The position numbers were made by a program, and so were the translations under genes. 64,000 bases of DNA from Toxoplasma gondii ME49 (lineage: Eukaryota > Apicomplexa > Conoidasida > Eucoccidiorida > Sarcocystidae): positions 1,364,001 through 1,428,000 of the forward strand of contig NC_031471.1 of NCBI RefSeq assembly GCF_000006565.2, in the 5' to 3' direction. Shown in pieces: positions 23,513 to 36,900 of this stretch. Position 1 is the stretch's first letter, and each line of letters opens with the position of its first letter. The notes below the pieces were generated by a model, which saw only the letters and a list, made by a program, of their open reading frames with translations, was not told the origin of the DNA and searched no databases.

Positions 23513-25073
23513 CTTCGAGTTTCGTGGAGAAGCAACGAAACTTGCAAGTGGGTGGCGGTCTCGAGGAAATCCAGGGGCGCCCGTTCAGGCTCTGATGAAG
23601 TGGATGGCGAGAGAGAAGCACAGAAGCAGTTCGACAGCTCGATGCTTGGACTTTGCCTCGAGCAGCGAGGCAGCACACAGGCGAAAAAAAGGAGCCGCGG
23701 GAGAGTCCTTCTTGGGGAAACACACAAACAGACTCGGAGCCTGACCCGAGAGGACCTTTCCAGTTGACAGACAACGACGGAGGAAACAGAAGGAAGCAGA
23801 AGGAACCTTTTTGCGCTGAATGCAGCGACCTCGTCCACGCGTGCTCGTTGTGTTGCTCTTTCACAAAAACGCAAGGGAAAAAGTCGGCAGAAAACGAGCC
23901 TGGGCTAGATGTCCCTGAAAAGAGGATCGCCGAAGAACAGCGGAAAGCTCGCCTTCTCTGCATCGAAGCGTCTGCGAGTAGAAGCAGCCGCGGGCCTTCG
24001 TTCTGAAGGGGGAATCTTTTCGTAAGTCGGCAGTCTCGGTCGCTGTGTGCGGTCGTCGAGGACGGTGTGCGCCGAGACGAGAAAAAGCCAAGTGCCCCGC
24101 ACGAGGAATGCGGAGTGGTAATCGGCTCATAGTTTCTCTGTTCTTTGTTTAGGAGAAAGTGGAGGAAATCGTCTGTGTTTTCCGCAAGAAGGAGCTCTGT
24201 TCCTCCGGAAAAAGGGTGACCCTGGCGCTGCAGTCGCAGCCGCAGCCTCTCTCGTATATCCCGCGACTGACGTCGGGTGGTCGGTCTACCGGAAAAAAAG
24301 CAACAGAGGTTCCAAATTGAGGAATTCCTGTCAGACGTGTGTCGCGTCTTGCCGATGGCCGAGCGACTCGCACTAAAATGCGTGCCTTTCGGTCCAACAC
24401 AGACGTTCTCGTCGTGAAACAACTCGCTGCGAACAGCAGGCGCCAGACCGCAGGTGACCCTGCGTGTCTGTACAACGCCCCAGCCAGACTCAGTTCTCGA
24501 GTCTGTGTGGATGGCTGTTTCGGAAATTGGACGGAGGGATTCGAGCTCTGAATCCTGTCAGGAACTCGACGAGAATATGGCGGCATCGAAGCGAGAACAA
24601 TCAAGGACTCGGGGAGGGGAATCCTAGCTGGTGTCACCAACGTTCAGACCCACGCGCCACGAGCTTTAACCACGGAGAACAAGAGGACTTTTTCCTAGAG
24701 CTCCGAAACACAACGCCACGCTTCGTGGAGAGAAGATGCGTTTTATTGAAATTACAGGAACAGTCGGACCATCCTTGGCCGTTCATTTTAAGAGTTAAAG
24801 AGTCATTTGCTTTTCGCTTCTACCGTTACATTCAGGAGGATGCGGACCAAGAGGAAAAGGTGTGCCTTCGCCGTGCATTTTCTCGCGGCTTACTGGAAAC
24901 ACAGAAGCGACAGCGTCTTCGTCGAAACAAGTTGGCCTCCTGGTGTAGATCTTTCACGTTTTTGGTTACCGAGTCCAAGTTCTGTTCTGTTGACACGGCT
25001 TCGAGGACCGGCGCCTACACAGGGCTAGTGTTTTCTGCCTTTATGTTGGTCTGGAACCTTCGTGACTGAGGTG

Positions 25074-25260
25074 CAGCGGATCATTTGTACAGAGACAATA
25101 TCTACTTATAATGTGATAATTACAATACATGGTCTAGCTATGATCTTAGCTATGGGTTGTATTTCTATTCCAGGTTCTCTAGTATGGGCACACATACTGC
25201 AGTTAGTAACGCACACGAAGGGTGGCTGTTTTTATTTATACTCAGTAGTTTCTCCAATGT
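25074..25260 (+). pseudogene. NUMT: rearranged mitochondrial cox1 fragments
   Basis: This is an abrupt AT-rich, non-repetitive island. One frame reads ISTYNVIITIHGLAMI, a classic cytochrome oxidase I segment (YNVI.T.H...MI), and is followed directly by LAMGCISIPGSLVWAH, which matches a different cox1 region (the ...G..VWAHH segment). The two pieces join at a shared TAGCTATG, a microhomology-like junction. The last ~60 bp (CACACGAAGGGTGGCTGTTTTTATTTATACTCAG) is also AT-rich and may be a third mitochondrial block that I cannot name. Coccidian mitochondrial genomes are made of permuted sequence blocks and their nuclear genomes carry many such insertions (REP elements). It is non-functional as a gene. 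Boundaries are approximate. Confidence 0.8.
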
Positions 25261-26990
25261 ACGACCAGACAGACGGCGACGCTGGTCTGATGGGGCGAGA
25301 AGACCTCGCAGCTAAAGGATAAGAATCCCTTTCGTGGAGATACTCCCTCGAGGCACCCTCACACACGGCTGCCTTCACCACGAATCCAGTTTCTCTCCTT
25401 TCTTTTGACGACCCAGACGGTTCGTAAAGACCGGAGTCGTCGAGCACTCTGGCCGAAAAGTGTCGACTTTCAGTTTCCTGCAACAGCAGATCTTTTCTGT
25501 GGACAACTGCTTTGCAATCCAGGGACGATTCAAGGGATGTAGAGGTGCTCAGGGTCTAAGCGTCGGGCCATCTCGCTCCTCGTATTCTGAGACTGGCTAA
25601 GATCATAGATTGACCACCGAAGGCAGCTCAACAAGGGCTGTGGCTAGAGCCATTCTTTCAACTCTTTTTATCATCACTTTCTGTTTCGGGGAGCGAGAGA
25701 CGTTCCTCGTGGAACGGGGAAACTTGGAGCAGCAGCGTGAGCTGCATTCGTGTGCGAGTCATTTCTCGGCTGCGTTCGCACAGCCCCGGAAGCCACGGTG
25801 TGTTGTTCCGTGTTTTGGGTTAGTATTTAAAAAGATCAAGTAGGGCTCTGGTTCTTGTAAATATTGGAGAAATATTCGACAAACACACACTTTTTACGCG
25901 GTGGTATTTCCGTGACAGCTTCTTGGTTGTACCTCCCGAATTTGTCTCCACTTGATGTACGAATCTCGTGAGCCGGCAGGCGTTGTAACTTCCCGGCAGA
26001 ATCTCTCCGACGAACGGAGAACGCGCCTTTGTTCTGCGTTGCATAGTCTCTTCCACGACAACGGACAAAGACAACTGAAGAATAATACGAACGCCAGGAC
26101 AGGAGTCGCCCGGACTGGGGGGCCAGAAACGACTTCCTCCGGGCGCGGCGTAGTGCACACACAGACGCATCCCACAAAAGAGTAACAGAAAGCACCACAC
26201 AGGTGCCTCATTTTAGAGGCACTCGTTGCGGAGACCGCGCTGCAGGCCTTCGCGGACGCTGTCCGTGCTTTCCCCATGAAAAGAGTGCCGAGGATCGAGT
26301 AGGAACACAGTTTCCGCAACCTGGAAGACCCAACACAAAATTTTCCCGAGAGTGCAACGAAGAAGACCCGCGAAGCGGCTCTTCTCGAGACGTTCCGTCC
26401 TCGTTCCCCGCTGCGGGAGATACGTTTCCCTTGTAAACTTTATGTGTTTGTCTTCTCCGTTTCTGTAAACATTCACGATGAGCCCCCCCCCCTGCGACAG
26501 CGATGCCCTTTCGCGCTCCTCCCCCCTCCCGCGACTACTCTACACACTTGCGCGCGAGGCGGGGGGAGCTGGACTCGTGAAAACGTGACTGCAGCGCAGA
26601 TACAGGAAAATTCGCGAAGCCCTGATCGAACGGGCAGTGCGTCTGCGAGCACGGTTTTCTCGCCTGTTGCGCTGTGCATGAGAAACAGAGATGCTACGCT
26701 GTACCTGGAGCACTTGACAGAAGAAAAGTCACGCGACTGTTTTTCGTGGATGGACCTCTCTTTCTCCTCGGCACATCTGACTGATTGTTTCACTGATGAT
26801 GCGTACCATACGTCCCACATGGACGCCTCCTGCAGATGCCCGCTGCTCCCAGGCGAAAGGTGCATCTCCACACAAGTCGAGACACCCGAGAAATTCGAGG
26901 TTCTCTCCGACACACGCTGGTACGAGAAAGCGCCTCGGTCTAAAGTACTCTCAGCGCGATGGATATAGACATCCAAATGTTGACATTCAC

Positions 26991-26992
26991 AC

Positions 26993-27023
<31 letters not shown>

Positions 27024-27057
27024 TATGTATATATATATATATATATGTATATATATG
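26991..27057. repeat. TA/TATG microsatellite
   Basis: CACATATATATATATATGTATATATGTATG... runs through (TA)n and ends with TGTATATATGA. It contains several TGTATATA octamers. Confidence 0.85.
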
Positions 27058-27978
27058 ACCCATTCACTCTCTCGAGAGAGGGTTCCCTGCTCGACTCCTG
27101 GCGCGCGCGAGCAAATACACATTTCCGCTGGCGGCATACTGTGCGGAAGTGCACAAGACGCTTCCGAGGGCTGCCAGTTTCCCAGCGAATCCTAAAACCT
27201 AAACAGATGGAAAGAGACCCACCAAAAACCTGTCTCTCACAGGGTTCTCCGAACTGAAGCCACGCAAGCACGCAGATCCCCCTTCTGCGAAGAAGACAGC
27301 CTCCATATGTTCTGCGTCCTCCGTTATTATACGTAACGCGAACGAGAGAAAAGCCTTCGAGATCCACGTTTCACGGTTTCACGAGAAGGAGAAATCCCTG
27401 ACCTACAGGAAACACGTTGGGAAAAAGGGAACGCGGCGCAAGCTTCGCCTGGAGGAAAACGGACATGACAGAACTTCTAGAGACACGGCACCCGACAGCG
27501 CGTCCTTTCAGATAAGTTGAAACTTTTTCAGCAAAAGCCTTCGTGGACGCCCACGGAGAGTCCGAACGCATCCACCTTCGAATCGACAGCGACATACCGT
27601 TCCTCCACTTAAAATCTGCAATCTGACGCAAAACTGCACCTCTAAGGAGACACCACTGGAGAAGAACGCAGAGGCTCTAAGACAAGGAGAAGCGTCACCA
27701 CCTAGCGAGTGCTTCCGAACTGCGAAACAACATTTACGTTTCCTCGCTCTCGTGTAGACTCTGCGAAAAAAAGGGCGACTCCGGGTCCGAGCTGGATCCC
27801 CTCTCTGTCTCTCTCCACAGAAACTGGTGAACGCTTGCTCGCTTCCTTTTCTCCGGCGATATGCGTCGTTTTGCCGGGGAGACAAGCGTCCCAGTTCTCC
27901 GGACTCCACGCTCCTACCGGTACTCATGTTCGAAAGCTGTAATCCGTAGCGCCTTTCACGAGCAGCCCCGCAGACTTC

Positions 27979-30900
27979 CTACGTCGGCCGACACTGTTGG
28001 AAGGCCTTTAGCACTTCATTCATCATCTCGGGGGTGAGAGAGAGAACGTTTCCTGCGTTTCTCGCCTCTTCGTCGAATCTGCTCGGCGCCCGCCCCCCGG
28101 GGAGGTCCTGCCCACCCTTGTTCTCTCCCCCCGGGCGCAACTCGCTCGACCCCTGCTGTGCGGAACTCTGTCTCCCGTGCAGCGAAGACAGAAGGCGGTC
28201 CTGGACCTGTCCGGACGCGTGGACGTTTGCGTCCCCCGAGAGTGGCACCGCAAGCGTCGGTCTCCTGCTCTCCTCGGACGCTCCTGCGCGCGCTTGTTCT
28301 CGCTCTTGTTCTCCCAAATGTACAGCGGCAGGGACCCGGGGGTCTCGCGGGAGAGACGCGAGAGGCGGCAGAGGCCCTCCTCGGCCGAAAGAGGGGAAGC
28401 TACTGGGGACACAGTCACTCTTCGCACGTTCGCGACGGGGCCAGGCTAACGGCGCGGACCCAAGGGACCCGCCGCCCAGATCCATCACCTCAGACAGCAC
28501 ACTGGGGCTCTCTGGCGAAAAGGAAACTCCCGGGGAGGGGCGCTGCGGCGGCCCGGGCCTCCCGCCGGAAACGGAATGGCCCGCGGGCGGGAGCTGCGCA
28601 CCTGAAGAGTTGGTGGAGAACAGAGAAAAGGAAGGCAGCGGAGAAGGCGGCTCCGACGAGGAGCTCTCCCACAGCGTGCTCCCGCCTAACGACCCAAACG
28701 TGGACGCTCGCTGAACCTCGGCGCGTACTGTGGGGAGGGACGACGGCCCGGACGAACCAGTCGAAGCGTGCGAGATCTGCGAATGCGCCGACGGCGCTCG
28801 GGGCGGACTCCGGACGACGGGAGGTGGAGACAGCGAAGTTAAGAAGTATCTCTGGAGAGCCGCGAGCGCCGACGCTTGCTTCGAAAACGCCCGGCCCACA
28901 GACACCCACTGCTGCAGATCCGAAGATTGTTCGTCGCGCGGGTCCGTTGTTCTCGCGTCGCGCCCCTTCCCTTCGTCCACTGGGGCGTGGTGAGGCGACT
29001 CGTCGCTCGCGGAGAAGCCTGGACTTCTTCGGCTCTTCTCGCCCGCGGCTCCATCCCGTCGGCGCACACCCTTCTCGCCGCCTCCCAGGGTCCTTTTCTC
29101 GGATTGGTCCAGCGAGGCTCCGAAGGCCTCCTCGCGCTCCTTCTTCCTCCCTTTCCCACTGTCTCCGCCGTCGCCCGCTCGCGCAAGTCCAGCCTTGAGT
29201 CGCCGTTCCTCGGCGCGACTCGCTCCCGCCTTCCCAGCCTCCTCAGCCTTCTCCCGCGACGCCCGGGCCTTCTCGCCCCGCGCGCGCGCCTTCTCGCTTC
29301 GCGAAGGTTTCGCTTGGCCAGAGCCGACCCGCTCTGCGGGCTCGCGCCCCCCCGAAAAGGAGACACGAGGGCCCTCGCGCGGGGCGCCCCGAGGGCCCTT
29401 CCCGCCCTCGCCTTGTGGGGTCGCCGACCCGGCAGGAACTCGGGGCGTGAACGCGGCGAGAGGCGGCAGCGCAGGTGGCGGCTGAGCAAGCGACGACGGA
29501 GACACGCAGAAGGAGGAGTCGGCCAGAAGGGTGAAGACCGGAGCCCCCGAGCCAGCAGGCCCCGGAGCAGAGGCCCCGCGCGGCTCGGTGCGGGGCGGAG
29601 GGGGATGAGCAGATCGAGGCCGCGGAATGGAGGAAGCGAGGACGGGCGGTTGCCCCGGGGGACCCACCGCGAGCGGCGCGGAGACGGTTCGAGACAAAGC
29701 CTCCCGGGTCTTCCTATCCTTTGGGCTGCTTGTGGAATACCCCGGCGGCGGCGAGGAAGAACCTGACGCATTCGCCCCGCTGTTTTCCAGACGCTCCAGA
29801 GCCGTCACAATGTGCTTGCCTGCAAAGGACAAACGCAATTTTAAAGAGGGGGAAAACCTTCCTTCGCTCCACAACACCGCTGTGAACAACACCTCGGTCT
29901 GTTCGCTTCTCTCTCGCCCCGACCCGGAAAGTGATTCGCTGAAATGCGTTTCGAGATACACACAAAACTCCGTCTGGCCAGCCTTGCTCAGGCGGCTCCC
30001 CCCTCTTCACCTGACGCGTACCGTAAGTGAATTTCTTTAAGATGTCGACGTGCTCGCGGAGAAGGCGAAGAAGCGGAGGGCGCAAATCGTCGGGCGCGAC
30101 CTCCATCATGCGCTGCACGACGTAGTTTCCGTAGCGGTCCAGCATCACCATCTTCAGGGGCTGGCCCCTGCATGCAGATGCACACAATGGGAACTCCTCC
30201 GCATCCACCCACCTCGCCTCCACCGAGCAACGACCCCCAAGACCTCGCCAGACAACGAGCCGTCCTCAACAAACAAGCATCCGAGACAAATATCTCTTTG
30301 TTGCAAGCAGGCACCGAAGCGGCGACTCCGACAACAACCTCCAACGCAAGTCAACCAAAAGGACCTTATTCTGAGCTCCACCACAGGCTCGACACCGCGA
30401 AGGCCGTTCTCGACCAACAACGCGTTTACATCGTTGCACACCCCTTGAGCACCGCTGTTTCGCTCCACCGAGGTCTTCACCTGCTGAAACAGGAAAGAGC
30501 AAGTTAGTTCCGTCTTTCCGGCACACTCTCGTGCTCTCTCTTACATCATCTCTGGGCCGAGAGCAGCGGTGATGATGCGCCGGCGCGCCCGCCCCATCGC
30601 GTTCAGCGTGAGAGCGCGTTCGACAACGTTGCTGCAGAAGGAAAAATCGAATTTCAGGCTCGACACAGACAATGTCTGAGACTCGGTCCCCAATGAGGCT
30701 CGCCGCGACAGACTCCCACCCAAGTCGACGAGACGACGCAGTCAACACCTCAACCGGAAAGCAAAAACAACCCAAGAAAATACCCCCAAAAGACCCCCCG
30801 AAGGGAGCAAACGAGAGAGAGTGCGCAGGAAGACAGAGAGGGAAGGCGAACAGAAGGATGAGGGAGAGACGGACGAAAGAAATGCGAAAGCGCCTGTTCG

Positions 30901-33900
30901 CCTGAGGGGAGACGGTGGGAAAGAAGCGAGCGCGACGGATACGAGGGAGGAGAGACGAACGAGACGCGGAGTTTCCACTGCCGACGTCTCATTCGAAGCG
31001 AAGCAGAAGAGGAGAAAACGTTCCATGGAGGTTCGCCACTTCGTTTGTTGGGCTCCAGAACACTCACCACGCATATTTCTCCGTCGACAGAGCGATGATG
31101 TCCTCGCACATGAAGTCGATGATTTTCCTACAGGAAAAACGACAGAATTCGGAAACGACGAAAGGTCAGGAGTGTCTCCACCAGTGAAGAACGCAAACCT
31201 TCAACGAGCTCAAGTTACGAGAAAAAACGGCTGCTGGTAAGACCCATACTCGCGCCTGCCCAGGTAGATAGAGCATTTCGATAAGCAGCGCGACAGTCCG
31301 GACTCGAGCGGCCATGCCTATCTCCTTTCTCGATGTTTCTACACGGGAAACACCAGAAGAATTCCACGTCTCCGGGGCTGGTGGAAAAGGAGACACAGCA
31401 GGCCAGCGCTGGTGAAAAAAGCTCCCATGGCTTCTGAAACAACGCAACTGACGAGCGCTGCACATTTGCGGCGAGCCTCACATTTTATCGGCGTCTCGAC
31501 CGAACTCGAGGACATGCTGTACCACGTAATTGCCAAACTGGTCACGGATCAGCATGCACAGCTCCGCCATAACAACGTCGATCAACGCCGCCTGCGAAGA
31601 AGAGAGAAAACACAACTTCGCGTTGGACTTAAAGCGGTGGAGGCCTCTCTCGAACCATCCAGCCGTTGCCTGTGCCCGTACAGCCTCGTACAGAAAATCC
31701 TTAAAACAAAGCGCCTCGCCTCCCCACACACGCACACCAGTCCTCTGTCTACCTCTCTGTTGTCTGCACAGTCGCGTCTATCTAGATCGATGTACTGAGA
31801 CACACGGCGACCGAGCTCTCTCGCCTCTGTGCGTCGACATGAGAAAAAAACTTCACATCTGTGTGTGGCACAAGCCGATTTCCCTTCGTGTCTGCGGGAA
31901 ACTTCGTCCTCTTCGAGAAGTCTCCAGAAGCCGAACGCCGACAGGAAACCACGAGAAAACTGCTTTAGGTGAGAAGCAAGCGAGCTGAAATCAACTGCAC
32001 GCTCGATACCACTTGACGCGGCAGTCTGAAGAAGCGAGTCAGGAAAAGAATCGACACCTGAGACAGGAGACAAGCTAACGAGCGAAACCACCCCGATAAA
32101 AACACTGAGCTTGAAAAAAGAAATCTCTCCACCCACCACCTGAGACATGGGGCAAGCCTCGAGGAGCCGCTGAATCACGCGACAGCCGTAGGAGTGCACA
32201 CTCATGCGCGCTTCTTGTCCTTTGAATGCATCGATGATGAACTGGACGGACGGCGAAGGCAGGCGCTCTGCACATTTCTGAATCACATGGTTCCCTGGAG
32301 AAGACAGACCAGACAGAAAAGCTCGTTTTCCCCGACTAGCGCGCCGACGTCCTCTTCGTGGCGAACGGAGGAAGGAAACGGCTCCCCTGGAGCACCCAGA
32401 AAGATCTCGGTTCACTTGGAGAATCCTGACGTTTCGTGTGACGCAGGAAGCCGTCCTCACGCAAAGGTCCGCTGCGACGTAGAGATGAGAGACAATGCTT
32501 CACTCTGCTTTCTAGGGAAAGTCAAAGAGACCGCCTGTACTGAAGGCGGCGACTCGAATCCCTTGAAACGCTAGACAGGACACAAGGAAATCGAGTTCTG
32601 TCCCCTTCCTGGAGAACGAAACAGCCCCGTTCTTACCGTGTTGATCTTCGACGCAAGTAATCACATGGTCCTTCAGTTCCCTGACAAGACGCAGTTGAGC
32701 AGGCACGGGGAGAGACTCGACAGCGCGCTGAATCACTCGACAACCATAAACCTCCAGAGACAGCCGGAAGACATGGTCGGTGAGCTGTGCAGCCAGCCAC
32801 TCCTTTTCCTTGTCACAGCCTACAAAGAAGACAAAGAGAAACAGACCCACTATGGGCGAGGCGCGTCTACCTCTCGATTTCGCGCCGACAACACCCACCG
32901 GGTCTCGAGTTTCTCCAGCAGAAAGAAGAGTCCCGAAGAGACCTGACTTTTTTTCCAGAGTGCAGACTCCGCGACTCGCAGTAGAAGAGGGAGAGCAAAC
33001 ACCGTTCTCTTTTCCGGACAACGAAAGCTCCAGTTCCGTTTCCTCGTAAGCTCCCGACGCAGCCCCCGCGATGGAAATCCCTCGAGTGTCGTGCAGCCGC
33101 TGGATTTCCAGGCAGCCTGTGTACTTTCCGCTTCCTAGAAACAGACCGGGAAGAGGCCTTTCCACGGATGTTCGCGGGAGAGTTATATGAGCCCCCGACA
33201 TGTTTACAGTCTCACCTGTTTCGAAGAACTTCTGGAGCACGTAGTTTCCATGTTGGTCGACCGCGAGGTCCAGCGCATGCGGGAGCAACTGGAAAAGGAT
33301 CGGAACACGGTCTGCAAGAGGGCAAGTCTCCAACTGCTCTTGAAGAAAGACCGCCGCAAAGGGATCTTTCGCGAACTCCAGCTGAAAACAGACGCTCAAA
33401 CACACAAAAAACACACCGTCCCTCGACCACAAACGACCTGCTCGCTTCTCCCTCACCCATCACATGCATGCAACAAGGGCTCCTTCTTCCTGCTTCGTTT
33501 CGCCGTAGGAAACCGAAGCCCGGCACTTCCCGATCTCGTCAGCAGTCACAAAAGACACAGAGACTCCGACCTGATGCACAGCACCGCAGTGCCTGTGCTC
33601 AACGGTCGGTACGCCAGAGGGTACAAACGCTTTTCCACGAGACGCAGGCGGTCTTACAAAAGTAGACGCGCACATGCATGCATCTTTACGATGATGTCTG
33701 TCTCTCAAGCCTGCGCTGGTCTGCATACAACTGTCGACGAGTGACACGACCTCTCGCACCCGAGCAATCCCGCAGAAAAAAGCGAAGAGGAAGGAGGAAA
33801 CCTCTTCACAAACTCTAGATTCTGCCAGCACGAGCGCATGCAATCGGAGACAGCAGGCACCGGACCCTGCGGATCACCAGTGGGGTGAGACAGCGCGCGG

Positions 33901-36900
33901 AACACACAGACCCTCCAGCCTTCAGCAAGAAGACCTACGGCGTTTGGGCCAACGTCGCGCAACGTGAAGGGAGAGATTGTGCCGAGTCGGAAGTGCCTCA
34001 GAGCCGCACTGCACGAAAGCGGAAGCGGCGCCGTTGCGGCGTCCTGAAGAAAAGCAGGGAAAAGCACACACTCTCCACCGCCTCGCTTGAACTGGGCTTG
34101 GAAACAGTAGGTCTTTGACGAATGTGCATCCGCGGGCGGAGGAGAGGTCCTCACGCCTGCCCCCCTCACCCCAGTGAAGTTTTCGAATGGTTTGAACTTT
34201 TTTTGGAGGCGGCTGGCGAATGTTCCCTACACTTGAGTGAAGGCTTCTGTTCACAAGCGGCGTGTCAGTGGGTGGATTCGCACGCCACAGAACTCAACTT
34301 CGCTTCGCAGACGGGGACGCCTCTCTCACACAAGATCAGTGGGAGACTGTCCAGTCGAAAAAGATGCAGACCACAACTGCGTCTTCTCTGATTTCCTTAC
34401 TGAACAGCGTCCACGGATGTGCAACGGTCTGAGACGCGACAAAGCTGAGAACGTAAACTTTCGGACTCCCTCTTTCGTCCTCGTGATGCAGACCTCTCTT
34501 CTGAAGAGACGTCGGCGATACCACAGCAAAAACAACCTGCGACCTCCACAAATCAGAATCCTTCCCCTCTGCGTTTCTCCCTCTTCCATGTCGCCTACCA
34601 GTCCCGCGACTCCCGACGGAGGCCCTGCACCTCTTCGCCGATTCTCTCTCTTTTTCCGACCTCTTCTGGACTCGCCAGGCGCTTCCGCCGCGCCCCCGGC
34701 GCCAGGTCCAGACGGAGAGGAAGCGGCGACTGCACGAAACAAACAGACGCACTCGAAATGCAAAAGAATCCAGAACTCCCCGAGAAACCTCGACGAGAAG
34801 AAACTCGCCTGACACGCGGCGAGGAACTCCATTTTGGTCGATGACGTCTGCTGCACACATGAAAGAGGCAACATCTTCCTCTTTATCGCTGGCGCAATGG
34901 TTTTCCTTCGGGACTTCACAGCACCTTACACATCCACTCTCCCTCGATCCGAATGACTCCACCAACCTTTGCCTCTCCTCCTCGTACCCTTCTTACCTGC
35001 GGAGACAGGCGACCGCGTGGTGCGACATCCGGGGCGACGCTGAGGCGCCTCAGGAGACGCAAAGTCGAGGGGCGAGGTCCGCGGCTGACCGGGGCACCCC
35101 ACAAAGAACCCACCTGCTGGCCCAGGGCGAACTTGGAGGCCCGGGCCGATCTCCTTGGCAGCTCCCGTTCCGCGTCCGTTCGCTCTGTCCTCGCCCCCGC
35201 CGGCGCCGTTGCCTTGCGGCGGGGATCCGCGGGAGGTCTGGCAGGTGTAGAAGGGTGAAGCAGACAGAGGGCCTGCGAGGTCTGGGAAGTTCCTCTGGGG
35301 GCTGGAGACCGCCGACGTCGGGGGAAACGCCGGGGAGGCAGGTGCAAGAAAGTGAGGTCTCACGGACTGGAGAAGCCGCTTTTTCTCGTACTCCCCCGCG
35401 AGGAGAAGCGAGACATCCGGGAACGGCCCGCGGGCGCCCTCGGACCCTGTCGCCCTGACTTGGATGTGTTCAGAGACACACGCGGGCGCGTCTGAGGAGA
35501 CAGGAGACACCCCGCAGTCCCCTGCGTGGGCCTGGAGGCCCTGGCGGGCAAACGCCGCGTCCCGCAGGAGCAACAGACGCTCCAGAAGGGAAGCTTCAAA
35601 CCGGGGCGGGGCCTGAGCGTGCATGTTCTCGCGTTTCTGTCGCTCTGTGGCTACCAAGTGCTCGAGGAGAGACAGCTCCTCTTCGCTGATGAAGAACGGA
35701 GAAGACGGGGGAGCTCCGCCATCTCTCCGGGTCTCGGGGAGCGACGGGAGAGCCATCGGGCGCCAGCAGGCGAACGGGGACAACTGCAGAGCTGACTGGG
35801 GCGAAGAGGGAGCAATCGACGAAGGAGAAGAAGGCGAGGAGTACTGGAAAAACGACCTGAGAGAAGACGGAGATGCGCCGCGACCGGAAGCTGCGTCGCG
35901 TCTTTCGCGGTCGGCTCCGACGCCCGGCGGCTGCTGAGGCGCCGGAAACGGCAGGCCTGGAGACGAGGGTGGAGAGAAGAACATTTGACGAGGCGAAAAG
36001 GAGACAGAGGGCGGGGGACATGGGTGAGAGGACACCAGTGGCGAAGAGGAGATCGGCGACGGCGAGTGCGTCGACGAAGACATGGCGCCATGAAGCGACG
36101 ACGCATGTCCAGACGCGTCTGTGTCGGGTCCTTCGTAGCAGACACCTTCGAGCGCGGCTTCGCGACTGCGGCGCGAACTCTTCTCCGGGTCACTCACGTC
36201 TTTCCACTCCCCCAAACGCAGCTTTTCCTTCCACGGGCCGCCCTCGCGCTCCGCGCCTCTCTCTTCTCGTTCCATGCCCAGCGCAACGAGGACGTCAAGG
36301 AGTACCGAGTTCTCTATTTCGCCCAAACCTAGACCTTGAGGCAAGAATGACAGGGCCTTGCACCGCCTCGCGTCTGAACTCTCTCGCTGACTCTGTCTGC
36401 CGTCGAAGGCCGGCACTTCAGGTGCATCGGGCGTCTGAACAGGAGACGCAGCCTGAGACTGCACGCGGGGCTCGAGGGTGTGCGTCGCCCTCGCGCGGGG
36501 AGACAGGGTCCCTCGGTCTCTCTTCTCTGGGACATGGTCAAACGCAAGGCCGTCTGCCTCCCTTTTCTCTGCTTCACGCGATTGCGCTCCGTCGTCCGGC
36601 AGAAGCGCAGCTTCGTTTCGAGCCTCTTCCTGTATGCCGTCGGAAACTCTCTCCGCGCTCGTCTCTGGCTTCGCCGTGGTGTCTCTTTCGTCGGGGCTGT
36701 CCTCTCGGGACATGCCCGGCGGGGGCGCGAATGCCGCAAACGTCGGACCGAGAACTCGCGGCTGAGAGGCGCCAGGCCCCGCTGCACCAGGCGAGAACGA
36801 CAGGCCTGCATCGCCACCCTGGAGACCCGTCCCTTTCTCGGTCTGCATCCAGTTCACCGAGAAGGCCCGCTCGACCTCGGCGGGGACTCCTACATTCATC

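Larger units (their letters stand above)
23513..27978. other. 4.5 kb intergenic region upstream of the PIG-X-like gene
   Basis: No supported gene. It contains the promoter side of the PIG-X-like gene, the 3' flank of the PUF gene, a mitochondrial insertion at about 25074-25260, a C8 tract near 26483 and a TA microsatellite at about 26991-27057. Short open frames lack domain or splice support. Confidence 0.5.

Noticed and set aside
30154..30480. Possible extra PUF exon starting after TTTCAG at about 30490
   Set aside because: Joining it in the required phase gives an immediate stop; the exon starting at 30167 joins in phase and restores repeat 8.
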